NCBI GenBank assembly: GCA_966211965.1
Contig: CBIHON010000014.1
Location: 49,269 to 113,268, forward strand
DNA: 64,000 nucleotides
Direction: 5' to 3'
DNA from: CBIHON01 sp966211965
GTDB taxonomy: Bacteria > Pseudomonadota > Gammaproteobacteria > Burkholderiales > Burkholderiaceae_D
In this document: positions 1-7,886 of the stretch, one piece after another
How positions within the stretch are numbered: the first letter of the stretch is position 1
Layout of the letters: every line of letters begins with the position of its first letter
Notes under the pieces: model-generated
Told to the model about the DNA's origin: nothing
Seen by the model: only the letters and a program-made list of their open reading frames with translations
The model's database searches: none
Program-made: the position numbers and the translations under genes

Positions 1-98
1 GTTAGCATTTGGTTTGTTGATGCTAATAAAATTCATAATTTAAAAATCAAAATAATACATGCTTATTACTGTTGTTTTGATATTTTACCGATCCTCAC

Positions 99-1940
99 AT
101 GGCTGATAATCCAGTTGCGCTTCCTCTTCGCACGCAGATTCGCGAATACGAAATTCAAGAGTTGGTCGGAAGCGGCGGCTTCGGTTTCGTCTATCGTGCC
201 AAGGACCATACGTTGCAGCGTAGCGTCGCACTCAAGGAATATTTCCCCGCCTCCATTGCCATGCGTGGCGAGGACGGTGTGGTGCGAGCCCGCCTTTCCA
301 CGCAAAATGCCGTCTATAAGCGTGGTCTGGACAGCTTCCTGGGTGAGGCTCGGGTGCTCGCCCAGTTTGACGATCCAGCGGTAGTCAAGGTCCATTTCTT
401 TTGGGAGCAAGACGGCACTGCCTACATGGTAATGCCGTTTTATGATGGGATTACGCTGCGCGGTTTGGTGCGCCATCACCGGGACTTGATTACGGTGGAG
501 TGGCTGAAGGCATTTATTTTGCGCATCACGGATGTGCTCGGCAGGCTGCACGATGCCGGTACCTATCATCGGGATTTGTCGCCTGAAAATATTTTGATAT
601 TGGAATCGGGCGGCTTGGTATTGCTTGATTTCGGTTCTTCGCGTCAGGCATTGGCAGATCTGGCTGGCGGTAACGACGTCGTCTTGAAACCCGGCTATGC
701 GCCGATCGAACAATACGTGGCCGACGATTCGCTCGCTCAAGGTGCCTGGACCGATCTGTATGGACTCGGCGCAGTACTGCATTTCATACTGGAAGGGAAG
801 GCGCCGCCGGCATCGATTACGCGTTTGCAGCAGGATACCTACGAGATGTTGCTTGGAAAGCGCGAGCGCTATCCTGCGGTGCCGGCCAAGATTCTTGCCG
901 CGATCGATCTTTGCCTCGCGGTGCAACCTGATCGGCGTCCGCAAAATGTGGCGAAACTCAAGGAGTTATTCGCCATCTCCGAGGATCGCATAGCGGAAGA
1001 TTTCGATCTGTATCAGGGTGTGGGGTTGCCGACGCAATTCGCTGCTACCACCCTTCTTGTGGTCGATGACGAAGATGAGCTGACGATTCCTCTCGATCCC
1101 ATAGCGATGCTGTCTCCGGAAAGCAATTCCGTCTCTGTCGCCAGTCCTGCGGCGATTACCCGTTCGGATGTGGCGCCCGTTAAGCCGGAAAGCGACGCGG
1201 CTGCTGTGCCAATGGAACCGACGATGCGGGGCGAGATCGCGGGCGCGCAGAAGGAGAGCCCCGAGCCGACACCACGCGCTGCAAGAGAAATGCCGAACCG
1301 CCGCGCAGCTTTGCTTGGGTTGGCCGCATTCGTGGTGCTTTGTTCCATCGGGTTGTGGACATATTTATCGATATCGCCGCCTTGGAAGCGCACGTCGCCC
1401 ATAGCCTCGGTTCCGGCCATTCAATTAAAGCCTTCGCCTTCCCTGGAAGGGCAAAACAACACTCAGGTGGCTCAGGCCAATCCGGGTGCGACGCTGCCGC
1501 CTTTGCCGTCTGACAATGCTGCCGTTTCATCCGGCGTCGGCAATCCGGGCGCCGCAGTTGAGTCGCCTCCGGCAGGCGGCGCGACGAGTGGGAAGCAGGC
1601 GAGCAAGCCTGTGCCGCCGGTGCCTCCTGATCCGGTTAAACCGGCGGCCATGTCGCCTTCGGAACAGGTGCCGCTGCCTCCGAAAGCAGCGCCTGACGGC
1701 GCCGTAACGGTGGCGCTGCCACCGCCGACTGCGAATGGCGTGGTGCGCCTGAATATCAAGCCATGGGGGAAATTGTCGGTCAATGGTCAGGCGCGGGGTG
1801 CTACGCCACCACTTAACCAACTGAAGCTTGCCCCGGGAAAATACCAGATCGAGATCAGCAATCCTGGGTTCCAAAGCTACTCGCGGGAATTGGAAGTGCT
1901 GCCCGGAGCAACCACCCTCATCAAACATCAATTCGAGTAA
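99..1940 (+). CDS. T6SS-linked Ser/Thr protein kinase with C-terminal PEGA domain (PpkA-like)
   Basis: 613 residues. A cytoplasmic Hanks-type kinase domain fills about residues 15-290: glycine loop GSGGFG at 24-29, catalytic lysine K46, catalytic loop HRDLSPEN at 157-164, DFG at 177-179, and a GYAPIEQY segment near 199-206 typical of bacterial kinases. A Pro/Ala-rich linker follows, then one membrane span near 402-424, a low-complexity linker, and a periplasmic PEGA domain at about 540-613. The family phosphorylates T6SS regulators such as Fha/TagF-pathway targets. The PEGA domain suggests it senses the envelope. The next gene starts 3 bases after the stop, so this gene probably heads the operon. 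No PppA phosphatase or Fha gene is in the window. Kinase activity is well supported; the T6SS role is inferred from position. Confidence 0.9.
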   Translation: MADNPVALPLRTQIREYEIQELVGSGGFGFVYRAKDHTLQRSVALKEYFPASIAMRGEDGVVRARLSTQNAVYKRGLDSFLGEARVLAQFDDPAVVKVHFFWEQDGTAYMVMPFYDGITLRGLVRHHRDLITVEWLKAFILRITDVLGRLHDAGTYHRDLSPENILILESGGLVLLDFGSSRQALADLAGGNDVVLKPGYAPIEQYVADDSLAQGAWTDLYGLGAVLHFILEGKAPPASITRLQQDTYEMLLGKRERYPAVPAKILAAIDLCLAVQPDRRPQNVAKLKELFAISEDRIAEDFDLYQGVGLPTQFAATTLLVVDDEDELTIPLDPIAMLSPESNSVSVASPAAITRSDVAPVKPESDAAAVPMEPTMRGEIAGAQKESPEPTPRAAREMPNRRAALLGLAAFVVLCSIGLWTYLSISPPWKRTSPIASVPAIQLKPSPSLEGQNNTQVAQANPGATLPPLPSDNAAVSSGVGNPGAAVESPPAGGATSGKQASKPVPPVPPDPVKPAAMSPSEQVPLPPKAAPDGAVTVALPPPTANGVVRLNIKPWGKLSVNGQARGATPPLNQLKLAPGKYQIEISNPGFQSYSRELEVLPGATTLIKHQFE

Positions 1941-1943
1941 TAC

Positions 1944-2762
1944 ATGAACAGTATCCGACACGGCAGTTCCTTCTTTGCGCGGTGCGCGAAACGCCATGGC
2001 ATGGCAGGCGTGAGCCTGCTTCTGCTGGCGCTGGGTTTGGCGTCGGCCGCCTCTGCTCAATCCGGCCCATATTCGCAAAGGAGCGGCAGGCAGGAATCCG
2101 TTCAGCAAGAGATAAGCGGTGGCAAAGGTCTGGCTGAAAAGCGTTTGGGGCAGGGGGTTTCCTATTACTACGAAGGACGTTATGCCTTGTCCTCAAAGTT
2201 GATTCGCGAAGCGCTGGCGCTCAAACTGGCGCATCCGGCTGACGAGGCGATGGCGCATCAATACTTGGCCTTTTTCTACTGCTTGCACGATCTCGCTGAT
2301 CAATGCGAGCAGGAATTCCGATTGGCTTTGAGCGGACCGATGCCGATCGAATTGTCCTCCAGCGAGCGCGACAATCCTGCTTGGCGCGAGATCTACGCAC
2401 GTGTGCGCAGCCAAACCTATGGCCTGCCTTCCGGGAACGTCGCACGCGGCCGTTTTGGCGGGCGCATCGAAGAGATCCACGATCACGACCCGAATAGTGC
2501 GCCTATCGGCCAAGTGGTCAACTGGGGCAAGTCGAACGACAGGTTTGCCGCGCGGTTGCGGCTCGCGGTCGAGCCTTGGGGAGATGTCTACATCAATCAA
2601 CAGAAAGTGGCGACCTCGCCGCCGGTAAAGGAGGTGACATTGTCGCCCGGGATTTACACGATCGAAATCCGCAATGCCGAGTTGCCGGCTTTCGTTCAAA
2701 CCATCGCGTTGAAAGCGCAGACGTCTTACCGTCTGATTTATCAATTTGACCCTAACCAGTGA
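1944..2762 (+). CDS. Periplasmic TPR-like protein with C-terminal PEGA domain, T6SS-associated
   Basis: 272 residues. It has a long signal peptide with a likely cleavage after ASA near residue 38, a helical TPR-like region at about 65-155, and a PEGA domain at about 203-272 that resembles the end of the upstream kinase (both have a hydrophobic-PWG-hydrophobic start and an 'xPGxYxIEIxN' core). The TPR region contains C113 and C121 in a CX7C arrangement that recurs in the next gene. It starts 3 bases after the kinase stop and ends 5 bases before the next ATG. I know no characterised homologue. A periplasmic partner of the kinase is an inference from domain sharing and operon structure. Confidence 0.75.
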   Translation: MNSIRHGSSFFARCAKRHGMAGVSLLLLALGLASAASAQSGPYSQRSGRQESVQQEISGGKGLAEKRLGQGVSYYYEGRYALSSKLIREALALKLAHPADEAMAHQYLAFFYCLHDLADQCEQEFRLALSGPMPIELSSSERDNPAWREIYARVRSQTYGLPSGNVARGRFGGRIEEIHDHDPNSAPIGQVVNWGKSNDRFAARLRLAVEPWGDVYINQQKVATSPPVKEVTLSPGIYTIEIRNAELPAFVQTIALKAQTSYRLIYQFDPNQ

Positions 2763-2767
2763 TAACC

Positions 2768-3385
2768 ATGAAATACACCATTCCGTTGATTATTCTTCTG
2801 GCCCTGCTGCAGGGGTGTACTACGCCGATGCGTACCAGCCAGCCGGACACGGTGATTCAGCCGGCGCCGATTCAGCCCCAGATCTTTGAGGCTTCGCCGG
2901 ACCCGCTCGCCGAACAAAAGCTGCGCGAGACGAATGAATTGTACGATCGCGGCGACTACGGCCGCGTCATCTCGGCCCTCACTGCCAACCGCGACGTCTG
3001 GAACGGTACGGTTGCACAACGCATGCAAGCCCACAAGCTGCTCGCATTCAGCTATTGCCTGACCAAGCGGCAGGCGTTTTGCGAGCAGCAATTTGCCGCA
3101 GCCTTAAGGCTCGATCCGCAATTCGAACTCAAGCTGGCGGAACGCAACCACCCGCAATGGGGGCCCGCGTTCGACAAGGCGAAAGGAACTGTGTTGGTGC
3201 CGGTGGAACGGCCAATTCAATCGCAAACCAGATCGAACTGGTCGCCTACCCAAACCAACAACAGTAGTAGCAGTAGTAGCAGTAGTAATAGCAGTTCAGG
3301 CATTAGTATCAATGTTAATCCGGGCTCTGGTGTGGATTCGGTAAAGTCTTCTTTGCCGCAATCGATACCCGTTCGAATCAACTAA
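2768..3385 (+). CDS. TPR-like outer-membrane lipoprotein, T6SS-associated
   Basis: 205 residues from the ATG at 2768; a GTG three codons upstream is possible but overlaps the previous gene. The N-terminus is a lipoprotein signal with lipobox LLQGC (C17). Residues about 48-140 repeat the TPR-like module of the upstream gene, including the CX7C pair (C97, C105) and the following CEQxF, ERxxPxW pattern. The C-terminus is Asn/Ser-rich low complexity with a run of serine codons at 3263-3298. There is no Asp at +2 of the mature protein, so outer-membrane sorting is expected. The role is unknown; with the kinase and the PEGA protein it may form an envelope sensing chain. Confidence 0.7.
   Translation: MKYTIPLIILLALLQGCTTPMRTSQPDTVIQPAPIQPQIFEASPDPLAEQKLRETNELYDRGDYGRVISALTANRDVWNGTVAQRMQAHKLLAFSYCLTKRQAFCEQQFAAALRLDPQFELKLAERNHPQWGPAFDKAKGTVLVPVERPIQSQTRSNWSPTQTNNSSSSSSSSNSSSGISINVNPGSGVDSVKSSLPQSIPVRIN
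3263..3298 (+). repeat. Serine-codon microsatellite (AGT/AGC) inside lipoprotein gene
   Basis: Twelve consecutive codons are almost all AGT or AGC, with one AAT. The pattern AGT-AGT-AGC repeats. It lies in the Ser/Asn-rich tail of the lipoprotein and keeps the frame. Confidence 0.85.
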
Positions 3386-3417
3386 TCGCTTTATTAACCA
3401 AAAAAGGAAAAAATCAA

Positions 3418-3900
3418 ATGGCAATCGCATGTTTTTTGAAAGTTACTGCTGCCGATGGCGAATCGAAAGATGCAGCGCATAAAGGCTGGACCGATATCTC
3501 CTCGTTCCAATGGGGCGTGACGCAACCTGGCAGCATGTCAGTTGGCGGCGGCGGCGGTACCGGCAAATCGAGCTTTCAGGATTTGACGGCTATTTGCGCC
3601 ATCGACAAGGCGATGCCTGCCCTGATGAAGCATTGCGCGAGCGGCAAGCACTTGGCTGAAGTCAAGGTCTCCGTCTGCAAAGCCGGCGGTACGCAAATCG
3701 AATACGAACTCATCACTTTGACCGATGTGCTGGTCACCAATGTCAGCATCACCGGCGCTGCCGACGATGCCAACGTGATGGTGCACTACAGCTTCCAGGC
3801 CGCCAAGGTCAAGAACGAGTACTCGGAGCAAACCGACCAAGGTGGCAAAGGCGCAACAAGCCAATTCGGTTGGAACGTGAAAGAAAACGTCGAGATGTAA
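3418..3900 (+). CDS. hcp: T6SS inner-tube protein Hcp (TssD)
   Basis: 160 residues, the usual Hcp length, without signal peptide. Hcp hexamers stack into the tube that is fired through the sheath and also chaperone small effectors. The N-terminus MAIACFLKV and a GWTDISSFQWG segment, followed by a Gly-rich loop (SVGGGGGTGKSSFQDL), are typical of the Hcp1 beta-barrel. A clear purine-rich ribosome binding site (AAAAAAGGAAAAAA) precedes the ATG. It is followed by a 305-base gap before tssJ, so it may be a transcription boundary, although I do not see a convincing terminator. Confidence 0.95.
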   Translation: MAIACFLKVTAADGESKDAAHKGWTDISSFQWGVTQPGSMSVGGGGGTGKSSFQDLTAICAIDKAMPALMKHCASGKHLAEVKVSVCKAGGTQIEYELITLTDVLVTNVSITGAADDANVMVHYSFQAAKVKNEYSEQTDQGGKGATSQFGWNVKENVEM

Positions 3901-4070
3901 TTCTCGCTAAGGGCTGGGCATTTTTAATGGCCGGCTCGTAAGTTGAGATCGTACCAATGTGGTTTGAATAGTGGGTCGGGAAGCGTAGTATCAGATTGAC
4001 TGACCCATTATCAAATCACACAAGAAAATCACTAAACAATCTTCGAAAAACAGCCAGGAGAGATTGACCG

Positions 4071-4172
4071 ATGTCGTCGAATAGCTTGGCCAGATTTGCA
4101 CTCCCGATATGGTGCCGCGTTACTTTCAGCTATTTGTTCGGGGCAGCCATTTTCTTGGTCGGAAGCCACTGA
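4071..4172 (+). CDS. Possible small membrane peptide (33 aa) between hcp and tssJ
   Basis: An ATG frame of 33 codons lies in the hcp-tssJ gap, preceded by AGGAGA at 4056-4061 with nine bases to the ATG. The peptide has a polar start and a hydrophobic stretch (about residues 17-31, SYLFGAAIFLVG), so it could be a single-span membrane peptide. It ends 33 bases before tssJ. No family is recognised and it may be chance. The rest of 3901-4205 shows no gene; a short inverted TGGGTC/GACCCA pair near 3971-4008 is too weak to call. Confidence 0.35.
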   Translation: MSSNSLARFALPIWCRVTFSYLFGAAIFLVGSH

Positions 4173-4205
4173 AACCTTCTGCGCTTTAGTCGAGGAAAAA
4201 TTTTC

Positions 4206-4739
4206 ATGAGAATCGCACTCTATATTTTGTATGCCTCGCTGGCGGTTCTGCTCAGCGCTTGCGCAGCCGGCCCTCGCAGCATCGAGCCGGTACCTTTTCG
4301 CCTGGTGCTGTCCGCCGATAATGACATCAATCCCGATGTGCGCGGGCGCCCGACCCCGGTGGTGGTACGCATATACGAGTTGCGCAATACCAGTAATTTT
4401 GAAGCCGCCGATTTTTTTTCGCTTTTTGAAAAAGAGCAGGCCGTACTCGGATCGGACTTGATCCAGCGCGAAGAAATCATCCTGCGCCCGACCGAATCGC
4501 GCCAGATCAGCCGCAGGGCACATCCCGATGCGCGCGTGATCGGCATCGTCGCAGCCTATCGCAATCTTGAACGCAGTACTTGGCGCACCGTCGTGTATCT
4601 GCCGCCACCGACCGAAGTCAGTTCGTTGCCTGTGGTTGGCCCTTATGTCACGATGAGTCCGCGCGAGCAGCAGATCTTGGTGCAGCTCAAATACCAAAGC
4701 GTGTTCACTAGCCAGGGCAAGGCTTCTTTGTTCCGTTAG
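4206..4739 (+). CDS. tssJ: T6SS outer-membrane lipoprotein TssJ
   Basis: 177 residues with a lipoprotein signal and lipobox LLSAC (C19). TssJ anchors the TssJLM membrane complex in the outer membrane and binds the periplasmic end of TssM. The transthyretin-like body is visible from the 'PTPVVVRIYELRNTSNFEAADFF' type pattern (residues about 50-75), which is diagnostic of the family, and the LFEKEQAVLGSDL segment. The ATG follows GAGGAAAAA with good spacing. The stop codon lies inside a palindromic repeat (4738-4856) that separates it from tssK. Confidence 0.93.
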   Translation: MRIALYILYASLAVLLSACAAGPRSIEPVPFRLVLSADNDINPDVRGRPTPVVVRIYELRNTSNFEAADFFSLFEKEQAVLGSDLIQREEIILRPTESRQISRRAHPDARVIGIVAAYRNLERSTWRTVVYLPPPTEVSSLPVVGPYVTMSPREQQILVQLKYQSVFTSQGKASLFR

Positions 4740-4856
4740 AACCTGTTCAGAGTCTGGCCAAACGGGCGTGATGCGGATCCGTATGGTACTTGGCATCCTC
4801 ATGTACTCGAGTACACTCCGGTTCACGCTCGTTTGGCGCGGCCTTGAACAGGTTCT
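4738..4856. repeat. Palindromic intergenic element (34-bp imperfect inverted repeat)
   Basis: Arms at 4738-4771 and 4823-4856 are reverse complements at 28 of 34 positions; the outer 12 bases (AGAACCTGTTCA) match perfectly. The interior holds the palindrome GTACTCGAGTAC (4803-4814). The left arm begins within the tssJ stop codon. In form it is a mobile or repetitive extragenic palindrome and in RNA it could fold into a long hairpin between tssJ and tssK. Confidence 0.8.
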
Positions 4857-4883
4857 TAAAAATTTTGATATTCAGAGGGACAT

Positions 4884-6215
4884 ATGGCGTCTCAACGCAA
4901 AGTAGTCTGGGCCGAAGGTATTTTCCTGCGGCCCCAGCATTTTCAGCAGCAAGAGCGGTATTTCGAGCATCTGGTGCATGCGCGCGCCATGTCGGGAGAG
5001 GGTTACTTCTGGGGCTTCCACGAGCTGGTTCTCGATAACGAAGCGCTATCATTAGGCAAGGTGGTTTTGCAGCAGGCGCGCGGCATTCTGCCGGACGGCA
5101 CGCCTTTCAGTTTTCCGGAGCAGGGCCAAGGTTTGCTGCCACTGAATTTCCCGGAAAACCGCAAGAATGAAAAAGTATACCTCGCCCTTCCATTGCGGCG
5201 TACAGGGCAGGACGACACCACCTTCGAAGCAGATGCCGATACGCTTACACGCTACAGTGCGGTGATCGAGGAATTTGCCGACGGCAACTCGATGGGCGGC
5301 GAACCGGCCGAGATTCAGGTCGGCGACATCCGCATCCGCCTGTTATTGGAATCCGAATTGACCGCCGCCTGGGTGGCAATCGGCGTGGTCCATGTAATCG
5401 AGCGCCGGCCGGACAATCAATTGGTTCTCGACCGCAGCTATATTCCGCCGATGCTGGCCTGCGGCAATCAAGATTCGCTGCGCGGCTTTATCCGAGAATT
5501 GCATGGCGCTTTGCATCAGCGCGGCGACGCCATTTCGGCGCGCCTGCAGCAACCCGGCCGAGGTGGAATTTCCGAGGTCGGAGATTTCCTGATGCTGGGT
5601 TTGATCAATCGCTGGGAGCCGTACTTCAGCCATTTGTCCACGGTTCCGCATATCCATCCGGAGCGCCTGTTCTCGGTTTGCTTGCAGTTGGCCGGGGACC
5701 TGGTGACCTTTACGCGCGATGACCGGCGGCCGGGAGAATATCCGCTCTACAACCACGATGATCTGGCGGGTTGTTTTGCCCCGCTGATGCTGGATTTGCG
5801 CCGTTCGTTATCCATGGTGTTCGAGCAAAATGCCATCCAGATCGAGTTGCAGGATCGCAGCAATGGCGTGCGCGTCGCCGTCATACGCGATCTCGAGCTG
5901 CTCAAGCAGGCCAAGTTCGTGCTTGCTGTTCATGCCGATGTGCCGACCGAGATGGTGCGTTCCCGTTTCCCGACCCAGGTCAAGATCGGACCGGTAGAAA
6001 AATTGCGCGACTTGGTGAATTTGCACCTCCCAGGCGTCACTCTGCAGTCTTTACCGATTGCGCCGCGCCAGATCCCTTACCACGCCGGCTACAACTATTT
6101 CGAACTCGATACCAGCACCGATCTGTGGAAGCAGCTTGATCGGTCTGGAGGCTTGGCATTGCACGTTGCCGGTGAATTTCCGAATCTGAATCTGGAATTC
6201 TGGGCAATTCGTTAG
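4884..6215 (+). CDS. tssK: T6SS baseplate protein TssK
   Basis: 443 residues, normal length. TssK trimers connect the baseplate wedges (TssEFG) to the TssLM membrane complex. The N-terminus with KVVWAEGIFLRPQHFQQQERY is the family signature, and the C-terminal part contains the NYFELDTSTDLWKQL segment of the membrane-docking domain. AGAGGGA lies just upstream of the ATG. A 330-base gap with a short inverted repeat and a small ORF separates it from tssL. Confidence 0.96.
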   Translation: MASQRKVVWAEGIFLRPQHFQQQERYFEHLVHARAMSGEGYFWGFHELVLDNEALSLGKVVLQQARGILPDGTPFSFPEQGQGLLPLNFPENRKNEKVYLALPLRRTGQDDTTFEADADTLTRYSAVIEEFADGNSMGGEPAEIQVGDIRIRLLLESELTAAWVAIGVVHVIERRPDNQLVLDRSYIPPMLACGNQDSLRGFIRELHGALHQRGDAISARLQQPGRGGISEVGDFLMLGLINRWEPYFSHLSTVPHIHPERLFSVCLQLAGDLVTFTRDDRRPGEYPLYNHDDLAGCFAPLMLDLRRSLSMVFEQNAIQIELQDRSNGVRVAVIRDLELLKQAKFVLAVHADVPTEMVRSRFPTQVKIGPVEKLRDLVNLHLPGVTLQSLPIAPRQIPYHAGYNYFELDTSTDLWKQLDRSGGLALHVAGEFPNLNLEFWAIR

Positions 6216-6403
6216 GTGCGGGAGCTTGTCCCGATGAGGTCTTTGGGGTCCGGGCCTTATCGGCGAAAGGGCGCCTCATGACAAGGCGCTCGTTATGATC
6301 ATGCTTCGGCAAGTCAAAGGTGAAATCTTGGCTCGGCCTACGTGAAGCAATATTTTTTGCAGGGCAATTACCTAATTCCCCATCATTGGTTTTATTTCAT
6401 TGT

Positions 6404-6437
6404 ACAATGGACAATTATTTGGCAACTTGTCCATTGT
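6404..6437. promoter_or_regulatory. Perfect 11-bp inverted repeat upstream of tssL
   Basis: ACAATGGACAA at 6404-6414 and its exact reverse complement TTGTCCATTGT at 6427-6437, with a 12-base spacer. It lies in the gap between tssK and the small ORF before tssL. There is no T-tract, so it is more likely an operator or an mRNA hairpin than a terminator. The binding protein is unknown. Confidence 0.5.
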
Positions 6438-6462
6438 CGTCGTATTCAGACTGGAGTTTGCC

Positions 6463-6549
6463 ATGAATTTCCAGAACCCGGGTTGCGAAGTCCCGGGCAT
6501 AGCATTCTCACCGGTCAACACGGATGCCTTTGGCATGATTGATTTATGA
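6463..6549 (+). CDS. Small ORF (28 aa) translationally coupled to tssL
   Basis: An ATG with GGAG seven bases upstream opens a 28-codon frame whose TGA stop overlaps the tssL ATG (ATGA at 6546-6549). tssL has no obvious ribosome binding site of its own directly upstream, so coupling from this frame is plausible. The peptide starts MNFQNPGCEVPG and ends in FGMIDL; it has no membrane span and no recognised family. The rest of 6216-6545 has only the inverted repeat at 6404-6437. Confidence 0.45.
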   Translation: MNFQNPGCEVPGIAFSPVNTDAFGMIDL

Positions 6550-7886
6550 CTACTGGTATTTTATCAACTAAGCTGGGGGAGGACATTTTGTCCTCGCCTT
6601 TGGACACGTCGTCCAGCGCACCTAATGCTGAGGCAGCGAAAAAAACCAGCGTGGGTGCCAAGGAAGTAGAGGAAGGGCCCCGCGTCGCGGACTTGCCCGA
6701 GGTAATCAGCGGTTCGAATCCCCTGGTGCGCGCCAGCAACCATCTGCTAAATTTGATCCCGCAATTGCGGGCCACCAGCGATTTTCCCGAGCCGGTTGCG
6801 CTTAGAGGCTACCTGATCGAGCAGGTTGACCTGTTTGAGCAGCGTGCCCGCGAATCTGGCGTGACCGAGGAGTCGATCATCGGTGCCCGCTATTGCCTGT
6901 GCACCGTGCTGGATGAAACCGCGGCGCAGACGCCATGGGGCGGCTCCGGTATCTGGCCGCGCTACAGCTTGCTGGTGAAATTCCACAACGAGACCTGGGG
7001 CGGTGAAAAGTTCTTCATGCTGCTGTCGCGTCTGGCGCAAAATCCCCAGCAGCATCATGACTTGCTGGAGCTGATGTATTACTGCATCGCGCTCGGCTTC
7101 GAAGGGCGCTATCGGATCATGGACAACGGGCGCACGCAGCTGGAAACAGTGAAGCGCCGCCTGGCCGATATCCTGCAAAAGAACGAGGGCGAGTACTCCA
7201 AGCCGCTGTCTCTGCGTTGGCGGGGCGTCGAAGGGGAGATCAAGCGGATTTTGACCATGATGCCGATCTGGGTTGCGACGGCTGCGATTGCTTTGATCGG
7301 GCTGATCGTTTTCTTCTGGCTCAGTTATGCCTTGTCCAATCTCACCGACCCTTTGTTTTCCAAGATCAGCAGCATCCGGATGCCGCGCATTACGGTTGAG
7401 GCAAAACAACCGGTGACGCCAAGGCTGGCTCGCTTCCTGGAGCCGGAAATTCGCGAAGGCCTGGTCAGCGTGCGCGATGAGGCCGATCGCAGCATCATCA
7501 TCCTGCGCGGCGACGGCATGTTCAACCCTGGCAGCAATACGGTGCTACCGCGTTACCTTCCTGTGCTTAACCGGGTCGCGGCAGCGCTCAATGAGGTCGG
7601 CGGTTCGGTGCTGGTCAGCGGCTATACCGACAATCAACCGATTCGCACGCCGCGTTTCCCCTCCAACTGGCATCTATCCGAAGCCCGCTCGCAAGCGGTG
7701 CGGCAGTTGATCGAACCGCGCCTGACGCAAAGCGGACGGATACGCGCCGAAGGACGGGCCGATGCCGAACCGGTCGCGCCCAATGATACGCCGGCCAACC
7801 GCGCGAAAAACCGGCGCGTGGAAATCACACTGTTGTTACCCCCAAGCGAACGTGACTTAAAACTAGGTAGTGGAAATGTTCAGTAG
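6546..7886 (+). CDS. tssL: T6SS membrane-complex protein TssL with OmpA-like C-terminus
   Basis: 446 residues. An IcmH/DotU cytoplasmic domain occupies about residues 55-225, one membrane span is near 236-260 (IWVATAAIALIGLIVFFWL), and a periplasmic OmpA-like peptidoglycan-binding domain covers about 330-440 (VSGYTDNQPI, WHLSEARSQAV, NRAKNRRVEI). This is the extended TssL form that anchors the complex to the cell wall. The tssM ATG lies inside its 3' end, so the two are coupled. The first 50 residues are a polar Ser/Ala-rich stretch, so the exact start is less certain. Confidence 0.95.
   Translation: MTTGILSTKLGEDILSSPLDTSSSAPNAEAAKKTSVGAKEVEEGPRVADLPEVISGSNPLVRASNHLLNLIPQLRATSDFPEPVALRGYLIEQVDLFEQRARESGVTEESIIGARYCLCTVLDETAAQTPWGGSGIWPRYSLLVKFHNETWGGEKFFMLLSRLAQNPQQHHDLLELMYYCIALGFEGRYRIMDNGRTQLETVKRRLADILQKNEGEYSKPLSLRWRGVEGEIKRILTMMPIWVATAAIALIGLIVFFWLSYALSNLTDPLFSKISSIRMPRITVEAKQPVTPRLARFLEPEIREGLVSVRDEADRSIIILRGDGMFNPGSNTVLPRYLPVLNRVAAALNEVGGSVLVSGYTDNQPIRTPRFPSNWHLSEARSQAVRQLIEPRLTQSGRIRAEGRADAEPVAPNDTPANRAKNRRVEITLLLPPSERDLKLGSGNVQ

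Noticed and set aside
1013..2108. Minus-strand frames of 100-190 codons over the kinase gene.
   Set aside because: High-GC shadow frames with low-complexity Arg/His-rich translations and no ribosome binding sites; the plus-strand kinase is certain.
3971..4008. Possible operator or terminator from the TGGGTC/GACCCA pair in the hcp-tssJ gap.
   Set aside because: The arms are only 6 bp with a loop of over 20 bases, which is expected by chance.
6711..6725. GGTTCGAATCCCC resembles a tRNA T-loop.
   Set aside because: It lies within the tssL coding frame (Ser-Gly-Ser-Asn-Pro) and no acceptor, D or anticodon arms can be formed around it.
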